Below are positions 34,436-44,887 of a DNA stretch of 64,000 nt, piece by piece. The stretch is from positions 6,602,001 through 6,666,000 of the forward strand of contig NZ_AP018448.1 in the NCBI RefSeq assembly GCF_030294945.1, read 5' to 3'. How positions within the stretch are numbered: position 1 is the first letter of the stretch; the number at the start of each line of letters is the position of its first letter. The notes below the pieces were generated by a model. It was given only the letters and a program-made list of their open reading frames with translations, was not told the origin of the DNA and searched no databases. Position numbers and translations under genes: made by a program. This DNA is from Streptomyces graminofaciens (GTDB taxonomy: Bacteria; Actinomycetota; Actinomycetes; Streptomycetales; Streptomycetaceae).

Positions 34436-34508
34436 TGCACTCGGCAGGATTCGAACCTGCAACCTTCTGATCCGTAGTCAGATGCTCTATCCGTTAAGCT
34501 ACGAGTGC
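34436..34508 (-). tRNA. tRNA-Arg(ACG)
   Basis: 73 nt. The acceptor GCACTCG pairs with CGAGTGC and the discriminator is A. D arm AGCTTAACGGATAGAGC; anticodon arm TCTGA-CTACGGA-TCAGA with anticodon ACG; T arm GCAGG-TTCGAAT-CCTGC. No encoded CCA is evident. Its 3' half (34434-34477) recurs exactly at 22565, so it is the integration target and the only complete copy here. Confidence 0.95.
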
Positions 34509-34643
34509 TTGTTTTGTTTTCTGCTGCTCGCGGTTCTTTCGGCCCGCTCGCGGCGACAGGAAGAACATTACATGACTGCCGTCGCCATGTGAAATCCGTT
34601 TGCCGCACCCCTTGTGACCTGCAAAAACGGCATCTGGGGACGA

Positions 34644-34674
34644 CGAAGCCCCGGTCCGTTGGACCGGGGCTTCG
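34644..34674 (-). terminator. terminator of tRNA-Ser
   Basis: A 14-bp stem CGAAGCCCCGGTCC with its complement and a 3-nt loop, 12 bp from the tRNA 3' end. Confidence 0.8.
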
Positions 34675-34685
34675 GTGATCAAGCG

Positions 34686-34776
34686 CGGAGGCGGAGGGAT
34701 TTGAACCCTCGATGGGATGTAAGTCCCAAACCGCATTAGCAGTGCGGCGCCATAGACCGGACTAGGCGACGCCTCC
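34686..34776 (-). tRNA. tRNA-Ser(GCU)
   Basis: 91 nt with a long variable arm, as class II tRNAs have. The acceptor GGAGGCG pairs with CGCCTCC; the anticodon loop CTGCTAA gives anticodon GCT; the T arm is GAGGG-TTCAAAT-CCCTC. No integration scar is seen in this gene. Confidence 0.95.
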
Positions 34777-34986
34777 AGCACAACCTCTCGCGCCAGCGCG
34801 AGTGGTGCGTGCAGATGATGTCACAGCCGAGTGGGCTGTCACCAATCGGCTCCCACGGTACTAGGCGGAGAGGCCGCAGGGCAAAGCCGTATGCACGTCG
34901 GAGGGGGTTCGGCTCCGGAACGTGAGGAACGGGGGCGAGCCGGCGCGGTCCCGCAACCGCGTGGGCGCCCCGCCGTTAGTCAGGGC

Positions 34987-35523
34987 ATGTCGCAGACCGT
35001 CTCCGCATCCCCCCGCCCGGCCGCCCTCGGCCGGCTTCTCCTCGGGGCCGCCGCCTCCCTCGCCGCGGCCACCGTCGGCACCCTGCTGCCGGCGGCCCCG
35101 GCCGCGTACGCCGACGTGCCCTCGCGCCCTGTGCCGCCGCACCCCCTCCCCCCGCGCGCCATCCCCCCGCGCGCCCTGCTGCCCGCGCCCCAGCCCGGCG
35201 ACCGGCTGACCGTCACCGTGCGCGAGGCGGGGCGCTGGGCGGACGGGCGGTTCGAGCTGCGATGCCATCCCGACGGCGGGGACCACCCGGACGTACGGGA
35301 CGCCTGCGGGCGGCTCGACCGGCGGACCATCTGGGGAAAGGACCCCTTCGCCCCGGTGGCGCCCGGCAGCATGTGCACGATGAAGTACGGCGGTCCGGCC
35401 ACCGCGCATGTCACCGGGACCTGGGCCGGGCGCCGCGTCGACGCCCGGTTCGACCGGGGGAACGGCTGCGAGATCGCCCGCTGGGACGCGTTGGTGCCCC
35501 TGCTGCCCGACCTCGGCTCATAG
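34987..35523 (+). CDS. SSI-family subtilisin-like protease inhibitor
   Basis: 178 aa from the ATG at 34987. A signal peptide (LGRLLLGAAASLAAATVGTL...APAAYA) is followed by a Pro-rich linker (VPPHPLPPRAIPPRALLPAP). The SSI domain has four Cys in the expected order: FELRCHPDGGDHPDVRDACG, then SMCTMKYGGPATAHVTGTW and FDRGNGCEIARWD. The residues after the third Cys (T-M-K-Y) fall at the reactive site, so P1 is probably Met and P1' Lys. The protein is secreted and blocks serine proteases, often the producer's own during development. The Pro-rich insert before the domain is longer than in classical SSI. Confidence 0.88.
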   Translation: MSQTVSASPRPAALGRLLLGAAASLAAATVGTLLPAAPAAYADVPSRPVPPHPLPPRAIPPRALLPAPQPGDRLTVTVREAGRWADGRFELRCHPDGGDHPDVRDACGRLDRRTIWGKDPFAPVAPGSMCTMKYGGPATAHVTGTWAGRRVDARFDRGNGCEIARWDALVPLLPDLGS

Positions 35524-35781
35524 GGCCGGCTCATCGGCGCGACCGCGCCCGCCGCGCCCGTACAGGTGTCCCGCCTGTCCTCGTACGCGTGCCGCGCGCG
35601 TAGGGCTTCGGACGAAACGCACGGTCACAGCGTCTCCGTGATTTCGGTGTGCGACCTCCCTCTCATCCGGCGTCGCGAGCGCAACCACTGCCCGTAGACT
35701 CCCTCGCGTGACACGCTGCGGGCCGGTTGGCAAGATGGCCCCCGCGGTCGGCAAGGTGCGGTAACAGGGAGGAAGCGTCTC

Positions 35782-38700
35782 GTGAGCAGCAGGCCATCCC
35801 GAGGCGCTGCTCGCCTCGCAGCCATACTGGACGCGCTCCCCGACGCGTTGGTGCTGGTCAACGCCAATGGGACCGTCGTCAACGCCAACACGATCGCGCT
35901 CGAGGCCTTCGAGGCGCCGGGCACCGCCCTGGTCGGGCGCGGGTTGCTCGATCTGCTGCCCGAGTTCGACTCACGGCTCATCCCGGGCTCGATGCGACGG
36001 CCCGACACCATGGACCCGACCGGGCGGACGAAGCCGACCCGCATGATCGCGCGCCGTACCGACGGCAGTGAGTTCCCGGTCGAGGTCACGAGCGCGAATC
36101 TGGAGAACGGGCAGCAGGCGTACGACGGTTACGGCTCCGCCAATGACGAGCTGCTCATGCTGGTCGTACGCGATCTGTCGGGCACCATCGACACCGAGGC
36201 CGAACTCGCGCGTTCGCAACGGCAGACCGAGATGATCCTTCGGGCCGCCGCCGAGGGAGTGGTGGGGACCGACACCGACGGGCGGATCGTTCTCGTCAAT
36301 CCGGCCGCCGCTCAGATACTGGGCTATCGGGCCAGTGATCTCGGCGGACGGGAGCTGCACACCCTCGTTCTGCACTCGCGTGACGACGGCTCTCCCTTCC
36401 CGTACGCCGAGTCGCCGCTGGCGGACACCCTGCGGTCCGGGCGCAAGCACCGGGTGCGCGGGCAGGTGCTGTGGTCGAAGGGCGGCGACAAGGTCTCGGT
36501 CGATCTGACGACCGCGCCCGTGCGCGACGGGGACCAGCTCGTCGGCGCCGTGATGACGTTCACGGACCGGCGGCCGTACGACAAGCTCGCCGAGGAGAAG
36601 GACGCCGAGGCCGAGGCGTACGCCGAGGCGATGGAGCGGCTCGTCAAGGAGCACGCCGAGCAACTGGAGAAGGCGCGTGAGGAGCACACCGCCGAACTGA
36701 GCGAGCTGGCCGAGCAGCACGCCGAGGAACTCGCCGCCGGGGACGAGCGGTACGCGGCGCTCGGGGAGCGGGAGAAGGACCGGTACGAGGCGCTGGCGGC
36801 GCGGCACGAGCAGCTGCTCGCCGTGCTGGGCACCTCCCTGCGCGGCCCGCTGGACCAGCTCCGCAGCGAGCTGGGCACCCTCGCCGCCGACGACGCCGGG
36901 CAGCTGTGGCCCGAGGCCAACCAGGTGCTCCACCACCTCACCGCCGGGTACTCGCGCATCACGACGCTGATCGACAACGTGCTGGGTTACCAGCGGATCG
37001 ACGCCGGTGAGGAGGGCCTCGTCCGTACGGCCGTCATGCTCGACGCGGTCGTCGCGGCCGGTGTCGACGGGGCCGTGGAGCTGATCGGGCCGGGGCGGAT
37101 CCAGTTCGCCGTGCACGCCCCGCCCATCGAGGCCGAGGTGGACCAGACCCGGCTCGCGACCGCGCTCGCGCATCTCATCGCGGATGTCGCGGGGGTCGAC
37201 GCGACGGGCAACTCCCCCATGTCCGCCGGTGGCTACATGGACAACACCGTCGTCGTGGCGGCCGCGCAGCGCGGTGAGGTCGTGCGGATCGAGGTGCGCG
37301 GGCCGTACGCCGGGGGAGACCCGGTGCATCAGCCGATCGTCCAGGGGATCGTGCGGGCGCACGGCGGTGTGCTCCAGACCCATGAAGTGCCCGGGATGAG
37401 CGGCAGCGCGTATGTGCTGGAGGTGCCGCTCGGCGGTGGCGCCGGGGCGGTGCCCGCGGCCCAGATCGAGGTTGCCCAGAGTGGCGGGGGTTCGGATGCG
37501 GCCACCGGTGCGGAGGGCGCTGGCGGGGCCGAGGTCGCGCTGCCCGAGCAGGCCTCCGGTGGGCGGCGGCGGGCCCGGCGGTCGTCGGTGGACGCGTTCC
37601 TGGAGAGCGAGGACGGCCCCGGTCCCGAGGCGGAGGCCGCGCCCGCGCCCACCGGGCGGCGCAGGCGGCGGGCCGAGGAGTCGGGCGCCGTTGACGCGCC
37701 GGTTCCGGTGCAGGCCGGGGGTGGCGAGGGCGACGGAGGCACTGGGCGGCGGCGTGGGCTGCCGGCCACGGGCGACGACGGTTCCGGCGAGGCGGTGGCC
37801 GAGGGCGCGGTGGTCACGGCGGCCGAGCATGCCGCGGGGGCCGCCGCCAACGCCACCGGGCTGGGCGGGACGGTACCGCCGCAGGGCGTGCCCGTGCCTC
37901 CGCCGGGCGGACGACGCGCCCGCCGTCCGGAGTCCGAACAGCACATCCCGAACGCCCTGCCGCCGGCGCTCCCCGCGGCTCCGGCGAGCGGTGCGGACGG
38001 TTCCGCCGCAGCTTCCGCTTCCTCCGGCGACACCGATTCCTCTCAGCCGACCGGGCGACGTCGCCGTGCGCTGGCCAACGCGGAGGAGCGCGCCGCCGCG
38101 CCCGCGCAGGGCCCTCGCCCCGTGTTCGCACTGCCGCCGGCCGAGGCGGACCGGGGTCCCGACTACGCCGAGGCCGGCGGCACCGGGCTCGGACCCGTGC
38201 CGGTGCCTGCCGCCATGCCCGCGCCCGCTCCTCTGCCGGCTGCTGTTCCCGGTCCGGTTCCGGTTTCCGGTCCGGTTCCGGTTTCCGGTCCGGTTCCGGT
38301 TCCCGGTCCGGTTCCGGTTCCCGGTCCGGTTCCGGTTTCCGGTCCGGTTCCGGTTCCCGGTCCGGTTCCGGTTCCCGGTCCGGTTCCGGTTCCCGGTCCG
38401 GCTCCTGTTCCCGGTCCGGTTCCGGCCGCCATGCCTGCTCCCGCGCCCGCGGCCCTGCCCGCGCAGCAGGATTCGTACGACGATGACGGCGGCCAGGGTG
38501 CGGTCGCGGCCGCAGTGCCGGGCGCCCAGGCCGTCGCCGGCGGGCCCGGTGCGGGTCAAGTGCCGGTGGTGCCGGGTGCGGGTCAGGCACCGGTGGTGCC
38601 GGGTGCGCCGGACGGTGGCGTGGACGACGGTCGCCATGACGCCGCGCTGCACGACCCGTCCGCCGACCACACCCCGCCGCAGCCTCACCCGGTGCCTACG

Positions 38701-40944
38701 CCCACGGGCCGCCGCCGGGCCGCGCGCCCCGCGCCGGCTCCGCAGCAGGGGGACTCCACCGCGACCGCTACCGCCACTGTGGCGCCCGCGCAGGGCGTTC
38801 CGCCGCAGGGTGGCCCGGCCCAGGCCGTGGCTCAGCAGGGTGTTCCTACTCAGGGGGTACAGGCTCAGGGGGTACAGACTCAGGGGGTACCGGCTCAGGG
38901 CGTTCCGGGCCAGGGCATTGCGGGCCAGAGCGTTGCGGCGGGTGCCCAGCCGGTTCCCGCGCAAGGTGTTCAGGGGGCCGTACAGCAGCCTGTGCCCGCG
39001 CATGGCGTCCCGGCGGCGGTCGCTGCCGCGCAGCCCGTCGTCGGTCAGGCCGTCCCCGGGCAGCCCGTTCCAGCACAAGGCGTCCCCGGACAACCCGTTC
39101 CGGCACAAGGCGTCCCCGGGCAGCCCGTGCCCGCGCAGGGCGTTCCGGGCACCCCTCAGCCGGTACCACCCCAGCCGGTGCCCGCCCAACCCGTGCCCGC
39201 CCAACCCGTGCCCGCCCAGGCTGCCGCCCCCGTCGCCAACGCCCGCCCGGTCCCCGCGGCCGGTGTCCCCGCGCAGGCCACGTCTCCCGGCTCGGCACAG
39301 CCTGCCCCTCAGCCCGCTCCTCAGCCCCCGCTTCAGGCCCAACCCCAGCCGCAGCCCTGGCCGGACGCGCAGGACAGCTCTGGCGCGGGCATCCCGGTAG
39401 CGGCCGCACCCGCCGCCGTACCGGCCGAGCAGCCCGCACAGGCGGGGCAGGCTCCACAGCCGACGCCCGCTTCGGGCACCCCGTTGCCGCCGGAGCAGAC
39501 CGTGCAGCAACCGCGTGCCGCGCAGCCGCTGCCCGCCGAGACGGCCCCTCCGGTCGCCCCTGCCGCGCCTGCCGCCACCGCCCAGCCCGTCGCGGCGGCC
39601 CAGCCCGTCGCCGCACCCCTCGACCCCAACTCGACCCACGGTCGGGCGATCAGCGTGCGGACCCTCGGCCAGGGCGTACCGTTCGCCCGTCAGGCCGCCC
39701 CCCAGGCACAGGTCCAGGCGCAGGCACAGTCCACCGCCACCCCCGCGCCTCACCAGCCCGGCGGTTCCGGTCGGCGCCGCAAGCTCGGGACGCCTCCCGA
39801 GCCCACCGCCGAGCGCCCGGAGACGGCGGCCCGCCCGCACCCGCAGCCCGGGCAGGTCCACGCCACCGGCCAGATCCCGCTCCCGGCCCAGGCACAGCCG
39901 CAGGTCGCCCAGCCATCCCTGGCCGGGCAGGGCCCGCTCACACCGCAGGCAGCACAGGCAGCACAGGCGGCACAGGCAGCGCAACCGGCGCAGACCACCC
40001 CCCAGGTAGCCCAGCCCTCCCTCGCCGGACAGGTCCCCCTCCCGCCGCAGCCGTCCCTCGCCGGGCAGTCGCGGCTGGTGGGTGGTACCGACGGGGCCGG
40101 GCGGTCGTACGCCATAGGGGCCCCGGACGAGAACGCCGCCGAGGGGCCCGAGCCGCTCGACGGGCCCGGTGGCGCCGTGGAGATCCCCGACCGGCCCCAG
40201 CCACAGCCGATGGACGACGAGTTGCCGCCGGAGCCGCTGGACAACCCACGTCGGCTGCTGGTGTGGCCCGCGCCGGACATGACGACCCACCAGGCGCTGA
40301 GCGAGCGCGGCTACCGGCCGGTCATCGTGAACTCCCGCGAGGACGTCGACGCCCAGGTCTCCGCATACCCGGCCGCGCTCTTCGTCGACCCGCTCACCGG
40401 CCCGATCACGCGGACGGCCCTGCAGTCGCTGCGGCAGGCCGCCGTGGCCGCCGAGGTGCCCGTCCTCGTCACGGCCGGACTCGGCCAGGCGACGCGCGAG
40501 GCGGCGTACGGTGCCGACCCGGCCATCCTGCTGAAGGCGCTCGCGCCGCGGGACTCCGAGCAGCACCCGCCGCGCGTCCTGCTGATCGAGGAGCACGCGG
40601 AGATCGCACTCGCGCTTACCTCGACGCTGGAGCGGCGCGGGATGCAGGTCGCGCGAGCCGCGTCCGACCCGGACGCCGTCACGCTCGCCTCTCAGATGCG
40701 GCCCAACCTCGTGGTGATGGACCTGATGCAGGTGCACCGCCACCAGGCCGGGATCATCGACTGGCTGCGTGCGAACGGCCAGTTGACCCGCACACCGCTC
40801 GTCGTCTACACCGCCGCCGTCGATCAGACCGAACTCCCGCGCCTGGCCTCGGGCGAGACGGTCCTGTTCCTCGCGGAACGTTCGACGAGCCCGGACGTGC
40901 AGACCCGGATCGTGGACCTGCTGGCCCGCATCGGCACGAACTGA
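35782..40944 (+). CDS. giant PAS sensor with degenerate kinase core and degenerate receiver
   Basis: 1720 aa; GTG start with AGGAAG in front. PAS-1 spans about residues 10-130 (ILDALPDALVLVNANGTVVN), PAS-2 about 150-265 (MILRAAAEGVVGTDTDGRIV). A Glu/Ala coiled coil (265-340) leads to a HisKA/HATPase-like block (about 345-565) where the H-box reads LAVLGTSLRGPLDQL: the phospho-acceptor His is absent and no N-box Asn is visible, although an AHGG G-box remnant remains. Residues 570-1470 are Ala/Pro/Gln/Val-rich with (R)RRRR patches and tandem GPVPVP/S and AQGVPGQPVP repeats. The C-terminal receiver (about 1598-1718) keeps Asp1647 (VVMDLMQ) but has EE in place of the acidic pair and lacks the conserved Lys. 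It looks like a signalling scaffold rather than an active kinase. Confidence 0.85.
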   Translation: MSSRPSRGAARLAAILDALPDALVLVNANGTVVNANTIALEAFEAPGTALVGRGLLDLLPEFDSRLIPGSMRRPDTMDPTGRTKPTRMIARRTDGSEFPVEVTSANLENGQQAYDGYGSANDELLMLVVRDLSGTIDTEAELARSQRQTEMILRAAAEGVVGTDTDGRIVLVNPAAAQILGYRASDLGGRELHTLVLHSRDDGSPFPYAESPLADTLRSGRKHRVRGQVLWSKGGDKVSVDLTTAPVRDGDQLVGAVMTFTDRRPYDKLAEEKDAEAEAYAEAMERLVKEHAEQLEKAREEHTAELSELAEQHAEELAAGDERYAALGEREKDRYEALAARHEQLLAVLGTSLRGPLDQLRSELGTLAADDAGQLWPEANQVLHHLTAGYSRITTLIDNVLGYQRIDAGEEGLVRTAVMLDAVVAAGVDGAVELIGPGRIQFAVHAPPIEAEVDQTRLATALAHLIADVAGVDATGNSPMSAGGYMDNTVVVAAAQRGEVVRIEVRGPYAGGDPVHQPIVQGIVRAHGGVLQTHEVPGMSGSAYVLEVPLGGGAGAVPAAQIEVAQSGGGSDAATGAEGAGGAEVALPEQASGGRRRARRSSVDAFLESEDGPGPEAEAAPAPTGRRRRRAEESGAVDAPVPVQAGGGEGDGGTGRRRGLPATGDDGSGEAVAEGAVVTAAEHAAGAAANATGLGGTVPPQGVPVPPPGGRRARRPESEQHIPNALPPALPAAPASGADGSAAASASSGDTDSSQPTGRRRRALANAEERAAAPAQGPRPVFALPPAEADRGPDYAEAGGTGLGPVPVPAAMPAPAPLPAAVPGPVPVSGPVPVSGPVPVPGPVPVPGPVPVSGPVPVPGPVPVPGPVPVPGPAPVPGPVPAAMPAPAPAALPAQQDSYDDDGGQGAVAAAVPGAQAVAGGPGAGQVPVVPGAGQAPVVPGAPDGGVDDGRHDAALHDPSADHTPPQPHPVPTPTGRRRAARPAPAPQQGDSTATATATVAPAQGVPPQGGPAQAVAQQGVPTQGVQAQGVQTQGVPAQGVPGQGIAGQSVAAGAQPVPAQGVQGAVQQPVPAHGVPAAVAAAQPVVGQAVPGQPVPAQGVPGQPVPAQGVPGQPVPAQGVPGTPQPVPPQPVPAQPVPAQPVPAQAAAPVANARPVPAAGVPAQATSPGSAQPAPQPAPQPPLQAQPQPQPWPDAQDSSGAGIPVAAAPAAVPAEQPAQAGQAPQPTPASGTPLPPEQTVQQPRAAQPLPAETAPPVAPAAPAATAQPVAAAQPVAAPLDPNSTHGRAISVRTLGQGVPFARQAAPQAQVQAQAQSTATPAPHQPGGSGRRRKLGTPPEPTAERPETAARPHPQPGQVHATGQIPLPAQAQPQVAQPSLAGQGPLTPQAAQAAQAAQAAQPAQTTPQVAQPSLAGQVPLPPQPSLAGQSRLVGGTDGAGRSYAIGAPDENAAEGPEPLDGPGGAVEIPDRPQPQPMDDELPPEPLDNPRRLLVWPAPDMTTHQALSERGYRPVIVNSREDVDAQVSAYPAALFVDPLTGPITRTALQSLRQAAVAAEVPVLVTAGLGQATREAAYGADPAILLKALAPRDSEQHPPRVLLIEEHAEIALALTSTLERRGMQVARAASDPDAVTLASQMRPNLVVMDLMQVHRHQAGIIDWLRANGQLTRTPLVVYTAAVDQTELPRLASGETVLFLAERSTSPDVQTRIVDLLARIGTN
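38251..38430 (+). repeat. in-frame 18-bp tandem repeat encoding GPVPVS/GPVPVP
   Basis: Ten units, the last partial in match, mostly identical at the DNA level (GGTCCGGTTCCGGTT plus TCC or CCC). The array lies inside the Pro-rich region of the PAS protein and should vary in number between strains. Confidence 0.9.
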
Positions 40945-40987
40945 GCCGACCCCGCACATGGCTTCCGGCACATGACTCGGGGCACAT

Positions 40988-41027
40988 GACTCGGGGCACT
41001 GTTTCACGTGAAACAGTGCCCCGAGTC
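40988..41027. promoter_or_regulatory. parS: parS centromere site in a 40-bp perfect palindrome
   Basis: GTTTCACGTGAAAC at 41001-41014 is the exact Streptomyces ParB-binding consensus. It is extended on both sides by 13 perfectly complementary bases (GACTCGGGGCACT and complement), so the site doubles as a terminator between the convergent PAS and ligase genes. GGCACATGACTCGG is repeated just before it. ParB bound here helps segregate the origin region. Confidence 0.92.
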
Positions 41028-41045
41028 GCGTAGCTCGACGACGCC

Positions 41046-42704
<1,659 letters not shown>

Positions 42705-42762
42705 GGCGTCCTCCCGGGGCGGCTCTGCCTACGCGGTGGTAACGGTCGCGCTGATTCTGCTC

Positions 42763-42780
42763 ACATACCGATCGGTATGT
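42763..42780. promoter_or_regulatory. 18-bp palindromic operator upstream of the acyl-CoA ligase
   Basis: ACATACCGATCGGTATGT is a perfect palindrome of the form bound by TetR-family fatty-acid regulators. It lies where the ligase promoter should be. The matching regulator is not in this window. Confidence 0.65.
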
Positions 42781-42862
42781 CACTAGGGGGCGACATGATC
42801 GATCAGAGGGAACCTACGAGCGGGCCGTCCGCGCGGAGCCGCACGACAGGCCAACGAGCGAG

Positions 42863-43492
42863 CTACCGCACAGGTTCCAGCTCAGGGTCCTCGCGCAACT
42901 TGCCCAGGGCACGGGACACCGCCGACTTCACCGTGCCGACCGACACTCCGAGCACCTCGGCCGTCTGCACCTCGCTCAGGTCCTCGTAGTACCTGAGGAC
43001 GACCATCGCCCGCTGGCGCGCCGGCAGCTTCATGATCGCCCGCCACATCGCGTCATGCAGCGCCTGCTGCTCGGCCGGGTCGCTCCCGCCCGGCACGGGC
43101 TCCGGCTCGGGCATCTCGTCGCACGCGAACTCGTCCACCTTGCGCTTGCGCCACTGGGACGTCCGGGTGTTGAGCAGGGCACGCCGTACATAGCCGTCGA
43201 GCGCCCGGTGGTCCTCGATGCGGTCCCAGGCGACGTACGTCTTGGCCAGCGCGGTCTGCAGCAGGTCCTCGGCGTCGCTCGGGTTCGCGGTCAGCGACCG
43301 GGCGGTCCGCAGCAGCACCGGCTGGCGTGCCTTCACATAGGCCGAGAACGACGGGTACGACGGATACGACGCGCGCGTCAGGTTCGTCAGCGTCGGCAGA
43401 GCCGACCGGGTCGGACGGGGCGGACCGGGCGGACGGATCCGTGTCGCCGGTGCAGCGGCGTCCGAAGCGCTGGTGCAGACGGGTGTGGTCAT
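42863..43492 (-). CDS. SigE-family RNA polymerase sigma factor (ECF-type)
   Basis: 209 aa. After about 50 residues of Pro/Thr-rich leader, region 2 reads SFSAYVKARQPVLLRTARSL, SDAEDLLQTALAKTYVAWDR and RALDGYVRRALLNTRTSQWRK. Region 4 reads WRAIMKLPARQRAMVVLRYY, EDLSEVQTAEVLGVSVGTVK and SAVSRALGKLR. This is the actinobacterial SigE-family group of small sigma-70-like factors. No anti-sigma gene adjoins it. A 9-bp hairpin (43569-43588) lies in its leader. Confidence 0.9.
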   Translation of the reverse strand: MTTPVCTSASDAAAPATRIRPPGPPRPTRSALPTLTNLTRASYPSYPSFSAYVKARQPVLLRTARSLTANPSDAEDLLQTALAKTYVAWDRIEDHRALDGYVRRALLNTRTSQWRKRKVDEFACDEMPEPEPVPGGSDPAEQQALHDAMWRAIMKLPARQRAMVVLRYYEDLSEVQTAEVLGVSVGTVKSAVSRALGKLREDPELEPVR

Positions 43493-43682
43493 GGCTCCAC
43501 GCTAGAAGTGGCGCCCGGCCCGGCGGATCGGCCGCAGGTCCCGAAGCCTGATCCCCCTCAGGTTGTAGAGGTGGGGCAGGCCCCACCTACTGGAGGTGGA
43601 GGAACTGCCCTTATCTACTGAGGGTGTACCCCTGAGAGGGACCTGCCCACGTCGTACACGGGCTCACCGCACTGGCCCGGGA

Positions 43683-43715
43683 TCACCGGTAACCGGTTTA
43701 ATCGGTTACCGGTGA
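43683..43715 (-). terminator. terminator overlapping the stop of the Ltp-like gene
   Basis: A 13-bp perfect stem TCACCGGTAACCG with its complement, loop 7 nt. The TAA stop of the lipid-transfer gene (43706-43708) is inside the arm. Confidence 0.75.
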
Positions 43716-44887
43716 CACCCGGTACCGTCCGCCCCCAGCAGCAACCCCGAGGTCGGCACGCCCGTGCCCGCCGTGACGAGTACGCGCTCGGCCCCCGCGA
43801 CCTGGTTCACGGAGGTCCCCCGCAACTGCCGTACCGCCTCCGCGATGCCGTTCATCCCGTGCAGATACGCCTCCCCGAGCTGCCCGCCGTGGGTGTTGAG
43901 CGGCAGCCGTTCCTCCGCGACGAAGCCGGCGGCCTCGCCCGGCCCGCAGAACCCGAACTCCTCCAGCTGCATCAGCACGAACGGCGTGAAGTGGTCGTAG
44001 AGGATGCCCACGTCGATGTCGCCGGGGCCGAGCCCCGAGGTCCGCCACAACTGGCGGGCGACGACGCCCATCTCCGGCAGCCCCGTCAGGTCACCCCCGT
44101 AGAACCCGGTCATCTGCTCCTGACCCCGGCTCGCGCCCTGGGCGGCGGCCACGACCACGGCGGGCGGATGCGGCAGCTCCCGGGCCCGCTCGACCGAGGT
44201 CACGACGATCGCCTGACCGCCGTCCGTCTCCTGGCAGCAGTCCAGCAGCCGCAACGGCTCGACGATCCAGCGTGAGGCCGCGTGTTCGGCGAGGGTGATG
44301 GGGCGTCCGTGGAAGTACGCCGCCGGGTTCGTCGCCGCGTACTTGCGGTCCACGACGGCCACGTGTCCGAACGCCTCCGGGGTCAGGCCGTACGCGTGCA
44401 GATACCGCTGGGCCGCCATGGCGACCCACGAGGCGGGTGTGAGCAGCCCGAACGGCAGTGTCCAGCCGAGCGCCACCCCCTCCGCCGAGGGCTCACGCTG
44501 CCGAACCCCGGCGCCGAACCGCCGCCCCGACCGCTCGTTGAACGCCCGATAGCAGACCACGACCTCGGCCACGCCCGCCGCGATCGCGAGCGCGGCCTGC
44601 TGCACGGTCGCGCAGGCGGCGCCCCCGCCGTAGTGGACGCGGGAGAAGAAGGACAGCTCCCCGATGCCCGCCGCCTGCGCGACCGTGATCTCCGGGCTCG
44701 TGTCCATCGTGAACGTGACCATCCCGTCCACGTCCGCCGGCGTCAGCCCCGCGTCGTCGAGCGCGGCCCGCACCGCCTGCACGGCCAGCCGCAGCTCACT
44801 GCGCCCCGAGTCCTTGGAGAAGTCGGTCGCGCCGACACCGACGACGGCAGCGCGCCCGCCGAGCCGGTCCTTCGTCCGTACGCTCAC
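43706..44887 (-). CDS. lipid-transfer protein / thiolase-like aldolase (Ltp2 type)
   Basis: 393 aa; GTG start overlapping the MaoC stop by GTGA. The thiolase fold is visible: AAVVGVGATDFSKDSGRS, LDDAGLTPADVDGMVTFT, YGGGAACATVQQAALAIAAG, LCILYDHF-like DVGILYDHFTPFVLMQLEEF, and the C-terminal NTHGGQLGEAYLHGMNGIAE. The usual catalytic Cys of thiolases is not at its expected place, which fits the SCP-x/Ltp2 branch. In steroid degraders Ltp2 acts as a retro-aldolase that releases propionyl-CoA from the side chain, bound to the DUF35 part of ChsH2. Operon order here (ChsH2-like, ChsH1-like, Ltp-like) supports this role; the substrate is an inference. Confidence 0.85.
   Translation of the reverse strand: MSVRTKDRLGGRAAVVGVGATDFSKDSGRSELRLAVQAVRAALDDAGLTPADVDGMVTFTMDTSPEITVAQAAGIGELSFFSRVHYGGGAACATVQQAALAIAAGVAEVVVCYRAFNERSGRRFGAGVRQREPSAEGVALGWTLPFGLLTPASWVAMAAQRYLHAYGLTPEAFGHVAVVDRKYAATNPAAYFHGRPITLAEHAASRWIVEPLRLLDCCQETDGGQAIVVTSVERARELPHPPAVVVAAAQGASRGQEQMTGFYGGDLTGLPEMGVVARQLWRTSGLGPGDIDVGILYDHFTPFVLMQLEEFGFCGPGEAAGFVAEERLPLNTHGGQLGEAYLHGMNGIAEAVRQLRGTSVNQVAGAERVLVTAGTGVPTSGLLLGADGTGCHR

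Noticed and set aside
38251..38430. Regular repeats that could suggest a CRISPR array
   Set aside because: Units are contiguous 18-mers without spacers, in frame and coding Pro-Val repeats; no cas genes are present.
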